NCBI GenBank assembly: GCA_031268395.1
Contig: JAIRXI010000237.1
Span: 1 to 6,146, forward strand
Origin: Tannerella sp.
Lineage (GTDB): Bacteria; Bacteroidota; Bacteroidia; Bacteroidales; Tannerellaceae
Reading direction: 5' to 3'
DNA length: 6,146 nt
This document shows positions 1 through 6,146 of the stretch, in pieces. How positions within the stretch are numbered: the first letter of the stretch is position 1; every line of letters starts with the position of its first letter. The translations under genes were made by a program, and so were the position numbers. The notes beneath the pieces are model-generated. The model did no database searches. It saw only the letters and a list, made by a program, of their open reading frames with translations, and was not told the DNA's origin.

Positions 1-205
1 TATTCTCAGGGAAAATTAACCATTCTTCGGCATGATCCTTCTCCAGCCATTGATTGAAATCACTTAAATGTTCTTTGTAATGACGTTCCAACTGAACACC
101 ATCCGCATGGCAGTATTTCTCAGGAGACCGGGCTGGAATCGGGCAAGTATCCAAATGCCTCTTTTCAATAAACACATACTTTTGCTGGTGAGCCAAACCA
201 TGTGT
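1..205 (-). pseudogene. ISAon1-type transposase, truncated remnant running off the left edge
   Basis: The minus strand is open from 205 down to the window edge (68 codons). It contains the stretch VQLERHYKEHLSDFNQW followed by LEKDHAEEWLIFPEN. From memory of the family, this matches the segment of ISAon1-family transposases (DDE type, Bacteroidetes) that lies just before the catalytic SIDETALSNGELYT region, which would fall outside the window. No ATG, GTG or TTG start with a leader is seen. A TGA stop lies immediately upstream at 206-208, and the N-terminal partner ORF of these elements is not recognisable in the next 180 bp. The copy therefore looks cut at its 5' side, or frameshifted. Base composition is more AT-rich than the neighbouring genes, as expected of acquired DNA. 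The family call rests on recalled sequence similarity, not a search; whether the 3' part is intact cannot be seen. Confidence 0.6.
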
Positions 206-385
206 TCAGAGAACGAAACGCTTATGACCGCCACTCAGCAAACCTGCGTTTCGGACAGACCACCTCATTTGCCTGAAGAGTACAGGATGTGCCGGTGAAG
301 TCCCGCCGCATACGCCAGAGAAACAGGCTATACCATACGCTGAACGTGTGACGGATTTTTCAGACAACTCCTTAGCGGTCCGGTG
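206..385. other. Intergenic, no gene recognised
   Basis: Short open stretches exist on both strands (a 76-codon plus-strand frame starts at 68; a minus-strand frame of about 45 codons ends near 230), but none has a recognisable protein, promoter or ribosome binding site. No terminator-like hairpin was found after the operon's last stop codon (386-388). The segment may be scar DNA left by the transposon at the left edge. Confidence 0.5.
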
Positions 386-1966
386 TTATTTCGAAATGCT
401 GATTTCATGGAGCGGCAAACGGTCGCAGGCGTTCGGCGGACGGATGCGCAGGAAGTGGGTGACGGTGGGCGCTACTTCCGTAGCTTTGACTTCGCGGTAA
501 ATATGTTGCGGCCTGATGCCGCAGCCCATAAATATCAGGGGAGTCTGCACGGCGTTGTTCCGTATGAGCTTTACCTTTTCGCCGGGCAGTTCGCTGTTGA
601 CGGCCCATCCCGGCTTCAGGCTGATGATCAGGTCTCCGCGCCTTGCATGGTGGGTGCCGTAATGGAAACCTGACATTTCTTCGTTCCAGATGCCCATGCG
701 CAACGTCATGTCCGTTGTCACGCGCGCTACGCCGCTGAACTCGGCAACGAAATCGGCCGCCTTGTTCTGAAATTCGACCGGATCCAGTCCGGCCTCTTCG
801 ATCGCCTTGTGACTGAGATAAATCTGGTTGTCATAAAATCCGCTTACCCAGGTTTTCTGCCCGTAGATCGCCATCAGGTACATGTTCAGCAACGCGATGC
901 AGCGTTTGGGATGAAACTCCCCGCCGGGCATCCCCTCGGCAGGCTCTTCTTCGCTCTTGAAATAGCCGGTACCGGTGAAGACAACCAGCGTGTTCTTCAG
1001 CCCGACCTTTCTGTCAATCAGGTTCAGCAACTCTTCAATGTCCCGGTCCAGCTGGTAATACGTGTCCTGAATTTCGCGCGTATATTCCTTCGCCCTGTTT
1101 CCAAAATAATTTCCGGCATAAAAGGTGATGGCCATGTAGTCCGGGTCGGGACGCATTCCGAAACCGGCGTATTCGAAAAACTGGGCGGCCAGCCGTCCGA
1201 CTTCCCTGTTCCCGAAGGGCGATGTCTTGACTTTGGGGTAGCAGTCAACGGTTTTGGACTTGAAGGCATAGTTGAACGGCACGCTTTCCTCTACATAGGG
1301 CAATGCCGTATAGCGGTCCGGCGGGAGGGACGGGCGCCACGTCATGGCGTCTGTCCGCACCGGCAGCGACTCGGGACTGTTGTTGTACCGTTCCACATAC
1401 CAGGGGACGTTTTTGTAATAGGTAGTAGTAGCCCATTGGCCGTTCAGGTTGTCGATCCAGAAAACGCCGTTGGCTGCATGGCCGGACGAAAGGATGGCGC
1501 TTTCCGCATCGGGCGCAATGGCGTAGACTTCGCTCCGTCTTCTGGAAGCGATTTTCAGTTCGTCGGCAATGGTGGCGGCCAGCAGGTTCCGGGGCGAATA
1601 GTTGTCGTGTGTAAAATTGCCCAGATAGTCGGCGTCGAACAGCGACGGGACTTCTTTCAGGCGGTCGAAATCGTAATACCTGTCGCCCGTGATTCCGTGG
1701 TTACAGGGATTGGTTCCGGTGAACAGCGTGGCAAATGCACTGGACTGGTCGGCATCGGGAAATTCAAATTGAAGGTTGTGATAGACGGCGCCTTCGTTCA
1801 TCAGGCGTTTGAAGCCGTGTTCGCCGAAAGTAGGGGAAAAATATTCGACATAATCTCCGCGCAGCTGGTCTACGGTGATGCAGACGACTAGTCTGGGGAC
1901 GCTCTGCTGTGCCTGCAGCCCGCAGATTCCCAGCGCGGCCACAAGGGGAAATATCCATTTTTTCAT
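386..1966 (-). CDS. Exported alkaline-phosphatase-superfamily protein, predicted catalytically inactive
   Basis: A 526-aa protein with a signal peptide at residues 1-19 (MKKWIFPLVAALGICGLQAQ, cleavage near LQA-Q), so periplasmic or surface-exposed. The fold is that of type I phosphodiesterase / PafA-like alkaline phosphatases: VDQLRGDYV (31-39), ATLFTGTNPCNHGI (79-92), SGHAANGVFWID (161-172), DTYYQLDRDIEELLN (301-315) and TPLIFMGCGI (475-484) all fit. However, residues that bind the two zinc ions or do chemistry in PafA are replaced: DxxxH is N286/N290, the DH pair is T333-G334, the K-x-R pair reads D153 and E155, and no Thr or Ser sits at the nucleophile position near 70-76. Only Asp33 remains. 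It is probably a binding or structural pseudoenzyme; the ligand is unknown. The start at 1966 is preferred over an in-frame one at 2080 because it gives the signal peptide, has a good AAGGAA site, and overlaps the upstream stop by 4 nt. Last gene of the operon. Confidence 0.85.
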   Translation of the reverse strand: MKKWIFPLVAALGICGLQAQQSVPRLVVCITVDQLRGDYVEYFSPTFGEHGFKRLMNEGAVYHNLQFEFPDADQSSAFATLFTGTNPCNHGITGDRYYDFDRLKEVPSLFDADYLGNFTHDNYSPRNLLAATIADELKIASRRRSEVYAIAPDAESAILSSGHAANGVFWIDNLNGQWATTTYYKNVPWYVERYNNSPESLPVRTDAMTWRPSLPPDRYTALPYVEESVPFNYAFKSKTVDCYPKVKTSPFGNREVGRLAAQFFEYAGFGMRPDPDYMAITFYAGNYFGNRAKEYTREIQDTYYQLDRDIEELLNLIDRKVGLKNTLVVFTGTGYFKSEEEPAEGMPGGEFHPKRCIALLNMYLMAIYGQKTWVSGFYDNQIYLSHKAIEEAGLDPVEFQNKAADFVAEFSGVARVTTDMTLRMGIWNEEMSGFHYGTHHARRGDLIISLKPGWAVNSELPGEKVKLIRNNAVQTPLIFMGCGIRPQHIYREVKATEVAPTVTHFLRIRPPNACDRLPLHEISISK

Positions 1967-3177
1967 CCGATGTTCCTTATTTTTCCGACAATACCGTATC
2001 CCGAACGGATCAGCAAACTTGCCGCCAGCGGGATAAAGGCCATGTTCAAGTGCTGCGGAAGGAAAATCCAGGCACAGCACGTTGACAAAAGCGCCGCAAA
2101 GTTAATGAAATGGTAGCAGTACGCGGCTTTCTTAAGTTTTTTTACGGCAGACAGGATGGCCCCCACCAGGTGGAACGGATGCAGCCAGCCGACGGAAAGG
2201 TTTGGCCAGATGCCCGGATGTTCCGAAGCGAAACAGAGGAAAAAGAGGAGGCATCCCGCCGCGCCGGCACAGAAAAAAAGAAGGCTGTCCAGCCCGCTGT
2301 AGCGGCGTTTTTTCCGCCATCCGTACAGGGTGGCAAACAGGGTAAGGAGAAAAACCGTCCAGCCGCACACCGACGGGGTGAAAAACGGATGTTCCGCTTC
2401 GTCGTCCGGGATTTCTTCGACGAGGATTTGCTCTGCCAATACCAGCGGAACACGTCTGCCATCCGGCCGCAGCACCCGGGCACGGGCAAAGGCCTGCCTT
2501 ACGTTTTCGGGCAGGAAAAAAGATTCGCGAAACGTCGCTGTCCGGTCGGTCGGGAGGCCCAGTACCAGGTCGCAGCCGAAAGTCTGCCACGGATGGTTGC
2601 GCGTGCAGCGGTTGATCATCTCCCGGAAAGAAACGGAAGGCGTTTCGACAAACTGTATTTTGCCTTCCAGGCAACGTTCGAGCACCGCAACGGGGCGGGT
2701 CGAACAGTTGTCGTAAAAATAATTGTAGCGGTAGACCCGGTTCTGCGGCTCGGCATTGAGGAGCAGCGCCTGCCAGCAGGCTTCCTTCTCGCGCCGGGTC
2801 AGGTTAAGCGTCTGTTCGCAGACTTCGCTTCCGCGCATGGCATAGTCCGCCAGAAAATCGTCGTACCTGCAGTACGCCAGCATGTAGTCCGTTTCGCCCC
2901 TGGCAAAGCGATAAATAAAGTTCGGTTTGGTGAAGTCGAAGATGCCGTAGTTAAAGACCATGTCGATGTCGTCCCGGCGGGCAGAATCCGTCACGAGCTG
3001 TCCGCGCACCCGCAGGGCGGTATGTCCGTATAACGTATAGGCGGCGCTGCCGTCGGGCGAGCAGGTCAACAGGCTGATTTGCGTCTGTTCGCTCAAGGCG
3101 GGCTGCGCGCTTAACGGCACGGACAGCCGGAGAAACAGAGACGCCAGCACGCCTATTTTCAGCAGACGGGCGGTCAT
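1963..3177 (-). CDS. DUF4105 (Lnb N-terminal periplasmic domain) membrane protein
   Basis: A 404-aa protein with a signal peptide (about 1-25, ending LSVPLSAQ), a periplasmic domain to about residue 265, and a C-terminal membrane part. The soluble domain shows the DUF4105 hallmarks: YTLYGHTALRV with His52, FNYGIFDFTKPNFIYRFARG (75-94), and YNYFYDNCSTRP with Cys158. The His and Cys are conserved in the family and suggest a papain/NlpC-like thiol active site, but no activity is established for it. Hydrophobic segments lie at about 269-287, 297-317, 354-374 and 377-396, with a possible weak one at 333-345; the linker SEHPGIWPNLSVGWLHP fits the family. The start at 3177 is chosen over an in-frame one at 3384 because it yields the signal peptide and overlaps the upstream stop in ATGA; a weak AGGA lies about 8 nt before it. 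The end overlaps the downstream ATG by 4 nt. It probably works at the inner membrane with its operon partners; its substrate is unknown. Confidence 0.85.
   Translation of the reverse strand: MTARLLKIGVLASLFLRLSVPLSAQPALSEQTQISLLTCSPDGSAAYTLYGHTALRVRGQLVTDSARRDDIDMVFNYGIFDFTKPNFIYRFARGETDYMLAYCRYDDFLADYAMRGSEVCEQTLNLTRREKEACWQALLLNAEPQNRVYRYNYFYDNCSTRPVAVLERCLEGKIQFVETPSVSFREMINRCTRNHPWQTFGCDLVLGLPTDRTATFRESFFLPENVRQAFARARVLRPDGRRVPLVLAEQILVEEIPDDEAEHPFFTPSVCGWTVFLLTLFATLYGWRKKRRYSGLDSLLFFCAGAAGCLLFFLCFASEHPGIWPNLSVGWLHPFHLVGAILSAVKKLKKAAYCYHFINFAALLSTCCAWIFLPQHLNMAFIPLAASLLIRSGYGIVGKIRNIG
1973..1978 (-). promoter_or_regulatory. Shine-Dalgarno site deciding the start of the phosphatase-fold gene
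   Basis: AAGGAA lies 6 nt before the ATG at 1966. Strong Shine-Dalgarno sites are not the rule in Bacteroidetes, so its presence supports the downstream start. It is inside the end of the DUF4105 gene, which fits re-initiation by ribosomes terminating at the overlapping TGA. Confidence 0.55.
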
Positions 3178-3944
3178 TCTTTCAGTCCTGTCGCTTCCAG
3201 CCACATGTCGGCCATCAACTGCCGGCCGGGCAGGTCGGGATGAACACCGTCGGCCGACCAGTAGCGCGTCGGCGCCAGCTTCACGGCCGCATCGAATCCT
3301 GCCTGGAACGGCACGAATACGGTACCGAACTCGCCGGCCAGTTTTTTGAGTGACCTGCGAAATTCGTCGAACGCCGGGAACCATTTCGATTCGTCGATGG
3401 CCGATCCGCCCCGCAGGACAAACGGTTCACACAAAACCAGCTGTATGTCCGGCAACTTGTCTTTTGTGTAGTTCAGCAATGCGCGCAGGTCATTTTCATA
3501 CACTTCCGCCGTTCCCTTGTATCCGCCGGTCAGCGAATGCCAGAAGTCGTTCACCCCGATCAGCATACTCAGCACGTCCGGCATAAAGGCCAGCGCTTCC
3601 ATCTCCCACCGGTCGCGCAACTGGAACACCTTGTTGCCGCTGATGCCGCGGTTGTATATCTTCAACTGCCTGCCGGCATGTGTCTTCAGCAGCTGCGTAG
3701 CCGCAAACAGCGCATAGCCGCTGCCCAGTTGCTCGAACGTATTGCACACATTACTTTCCCTGTTCCGCCCGCAGTCCGTGATGGAATCTCCCTGAAAAAG
3801 AATCACCCCTTCGTTCTTCAACGCAATCTTCGGCGCGTTCGCACCGTTCTGCCTGTTCACCACGGCCCCGGCCAGTCCCGGAAGCGTCATTATGCCCATT
3901 CCCGCCAAAGCGCCTTTCTTCAAAAAATCACGTCTTGTATTCAT
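3174..3944 (-). CDS. Tat-exported SGNH/GDSL-family esterase
   Basis: A 256-aa protein. The N-terminus MNTRRDFLKKGALAGMGIM is a twin-arginine (Tat) signal, followed by a hydrophobic run to about residue 28, so it is exported folded. The SGNH hydrolase blocks are all present: block I GDSITD with the nucleophile Ser54, block II YNRGISGN with Gly100, block III GVNDFW with Asn132, and block V DGVHPD with Asp232 and His235. A complete catalytic set predicts an active esterase. Relatives often deacetylate polysaccharides, such as rhamnogalacturonan or xylan, or hydrolyse lipid esters; the sequence does not settle which. The ATG at 3944 is preferred over a TTG three codons upstream, since it begins the usual MNTRRDFLK Tat leader. 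First gene of the operon: a TATATTTG promoter lies about 30 nt upstream, and its TGA overlaps the next ATG. Confidence 0.9.
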   Translation of the reverse strand: MNTRRDFLKKGALAGMGIMTLPGLAGAVVNRQNGANAPKIALKNEGVILFQGDSITDCGRNRESNVCNTFEQLGSGYALFAATQLLKTHAGRQLKIYNRGISGNKVFQLRDRWEMEALAFMPDVLSMLIGVNDFWHSLTGGYKGTAEVYENDLRALLNYTKDKLPDIQLVLCEPFVLRGGSAIDESKWFPAFDEFRRSLKKLAGEFGTVFVPFQAGFDAAVKLAPTRYWSADGVHPDLPGRQLMADMWLEATGLKE

Positions 3945-3975
3945 TACCTTCAATCTGTTTTTATTATTTGCGGGA

Positions 3976-4008
3976 CAAATATACGGATATATCTCAACAC
4001 GAAGACAA
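3976..4008 (-). promoter_or_regulatory. Bacteroidetes-type promoter for the three-gene operon
   Basis: Read on the minus strand, TATATTTG (3976-3983) matches the TAnnTTTG -7 consensus exactly. A TTG at 4006-4008 is the best -33 candidate, with a 22-nt gap, slightly longer than ideal. Transcription would start near 3968, leaving a leader of about 25 nt before the esterase ATG. Confidence 0.6.
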
Positions 4009-4017
4009 CTAGCGGCA

Positions 4018-5542
<1,525 letters not shown>

Positions 5543-5568
5543 CTTGCAAATCGCGGATATGGTTTGTT

Positions 5569-5586
5569 GAAACAGTACTGTGTTTC
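5569..5586. repeat. Small dyad in the eno 3' region
   Basis: GAAACAGT faces ACTGTGTTTC with one bulged G, centred on the perfect palindrome ACAGTACTGT (5572-5581). A second pairing of GAAACAG with CTGTTTC (5588-5594) is mutually exclusive with it. It has no U-tract and is not the main terminator; it may stabilise the transcript end. Confidence 0.35.
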
Positions 5587-5622
5587 ACTGTTTCTGATTG
5601 AATTTATTTAAAGAGCAATAAG

Positions 5623-5650
5623 AAGGGCCTTTTCGTGAGAAAAGGCCCTT
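5623..5650 (+). terminator. Intrinsic terminator-like hairpin after eno
   Basis: Perfect 12-bp stem AAGGGCCTTTTC / GAAAAGGCCCTT with a GTGA loop, 80 nt after the eno stop. The sequence after it (TCTGG) lacks a long T-run, so termination rests on the stem and the T's closing it. The near symmetry means it could also act on transcripts coming from the right. Confidence 0.75.
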
Positions 5651-5807
5651 TCTGGCTAATGAGGATACATGACGGTTACCGGTTATTTATCCCAACATGT
5701 CCATTAGACCCATCCTCCGCCGTGTCGGGGAGGCCCTGCCAGTAAAACGGCCCGCAACGCACGATGGTCCGGGACGGCCGGTACGGATTGACGGGCAGAT
5801 ATTCCGT
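5651..5807. other. Intergenic, no convincing gene
   Basis: This is GC-rich DNA between the eno terminator and the repeat element. On the minus strand a 50-codon frame is open from 5828 to the TAA at 5676-5678 and reads plausible protein (for example VNPYRPSRTIVRCGPFYWQG), but it lacks a start codon in frame unless a TAG at 5829-5831 is read through. A minor hairpin is possible at 5714-5733 (CCTCC / GGAGG). No tRNA or known RNA was recognised. Confidence 0.4.
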
Positions 5808-5831
5808 CGGACACGACAGGAGAAGCGTCTA
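5808..5831 (+). repeat. Left terminal inverted repeat of the 335-bp unit
   Basis: A 24-bp arm starting CGGACACGACAGG and ending GAAGCGTCTA. It matches the reverse complement of 6119-6142 at 23 of 24 positions; the only difference is G at 5819 against C in the mate. Similarity stops sharply on both sides. Confidence 0.8.
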
Positions 5832-5879
5832 TTTTTTTAAAACGCTCATTTTAAGGACAAAAAAAGATTTTACGGGGCA

Positions 5880-6070
5880 AATTTCCCTATGGGAATCGGC
5901 AATTCCCTATAGGGAATCGGTAATTCCTTATAGGGAATTGGTAATTTCCCTATAGGGAATCGGTAATTCCCTATAGGGAATCGGTAATTCCCCATAGGGA
6001 ATTGGTAATTCCCCATAGGGAATCGGCAATTCCCTATAGGGAATTGGGAATTTCCATAGGGAAATTTGGC
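5880..6070. repeat. Tandem array of about nine palindromic 21-22 bp bricks
   Basis: Units begin at 5880, 5901, 5922, 5943, 5965, 5986, 6007, 6028 and 6049. Seven of the first eight are exactly 21 bp; the unit at 5943 has one extra T, and the last unit is degenerate. The core is the perfect palindrome ATTCCCTATAGGGAAT, then a C/T-GG-C/T/G spacer. The spacer makes a second dyad between bricks, GGGAAT(C/T)GGT with AATTCCC. Changes fall mainly in the central CCCTA (CCTTA, CCCCA) and the spacer; the outer ATTCC and GGGAAT blocks are kept. The first unit lacks one central A. Because 21 is a multiple of three, it reads as a heptapeptide repeat (FPIGNYR) on the minus strand, but the 22-bp unit breaks that frame. 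Confidence 0.9.
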
Positions 6071-6080
6071 CTCTTTCGGG

Positions 6081-6099
6081 GGAAAATCGGGGATTTTCC
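6081..6099. repeat. Hairpin in the right flank of the brick array
   Basis: GGAAAATC (6081-6088) and GATTTTCC (6092-6099) are perfect 8-bp arms around a GGG loop. It sits between the array and the right terminal repeat and has no obvious counterpart on the left side. Confidence 0.6.
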
Positions 6100-6118
6100 G
6101 GCTGTATGCGGACATGAT

Positions 6119-6142
6119 TAGACGCTTCTCGTGTCGTGTCCG
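6119..6142 (-). repeat. Right terminal inverted repeat of the 335-bp unit
   Basis: Mate of 5808-5831, starting TAGACGCTTCTC and ending GTGTCCG. It lies 4 bp from the window edge, so the flanking sequence needed to test for a target duplication is out of view. Confidence 0.8.
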
Positions 6143-6146
6143 GAAG

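Larger units (their letters stand above)
5808..6142. mobile_element. Putative BrickBuilt-like MITE with tandem bricks
   Basis: A 335-bp unit with near-perfect 24-bp terminal inverted repeats, an AT-rich left inner flank (5832-5879), a tandem array of about nine 21-22 bp bricks (5880-6070), and a right inner flank with its own hairpin. It encodes no transposase. Terminal inverted repeats around an array of short direct repeats is the design reported for BrickBuilt MITEs of Porphyromonas gingivalis (established knowledge, recalled). The brick sequence here is not claimed to be the same. No target-site duplication can be judged: only 4 bases (GAAG) remain after the right end, and they do not match the 4 before the left end (CCGT). 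It could instead be a non-mobile protein-binding array. Confidence 0.5.

Noticed and set aside
809..1891. 360-codon plus-strand ORF antisense to the phosphatase-fold gene
   Set aside because: The minus strand encodes a clear signal peptide and known fold motifs; the antisense frame has no recognisable motif and is a by-product of GC-biased codons.
2110..3033. 307-codon plus-strand ORF antisense to the DUF4105 gene
   Set aside because: Shadow of a gene with clear family motifs; rich in Arg, Gly and Pro with no domain seen.
5880..6070. CRISPR array
   Set aside because: Units are contiguous with 3-5 bp between palindromes and no unique 25-40 bp spacers, and no cas gene is present.
5870..6115. 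81-codon minus-strand ORF with FPIGNYR heptapeptide repeats
   Set aside because: It is the 21-bp palindromic DNA repeat translated. The 22-bp unit shifts the peptide repeat to another frame (LPIPYRE), which selection on a protein would not allow. There is no promoter or ribosome binding site.

Overview
The window looks like ordinary chromosome from a member of the Bacteroidales. Three things point there: two promoters with the TAnnTTTG -7 element used by Bacteroidetes sigma factors, a DUF4105 protein and a metal-less alkaline-phosphatase-fold protein of types common in that order, and the remains of an ISAon1-type transposase. The coding regions are fairly GC-rich, so a Tannerellaceae- or Porphyromonadaceae-like genome is possible, but the genus cannot be fixed from this sequence.

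Layout. At the left edge (1-205, minus strand) is a truncated transposase, followed by about 180 bp with no gene. A three-gene operon then runs leftward from 3944 to 386: a Tat-exported SGNH/GDSL esterase, a DUF4105 (Lnb N-terminal domain) membrane protein, and an exported alkaline-phosphatase-superfamily protein that has lost nearly its whole active site. Both junctions are 4-nt ATGA overlaps, so the three proteins are probably made together and all act outside the cytoplasm. The 317-bp gap to the next gene holds two divergent promoters with identical TATATTTG elements and, between them, a 159-bp fold-back sequence. Enolase (eno), complete and with a normal active site, is transcribed rightward (4262-5542) and ends in a strong hairpin.

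The last 600 bp carry no convincing gene. Their main feature is a 335-bp unit (5808-6142) bounded by 24-bp terminal inverted repeats (23/24 identical) and filled with about nine tandem copies of a 21-22 bp palindromic brick. This design closely resembles the 'BrickBuilt' MITEs described in Porphyromonas gingivalis. It is the least ordinary item in the window, together with the catalytically dead phosphatase-fold protein.
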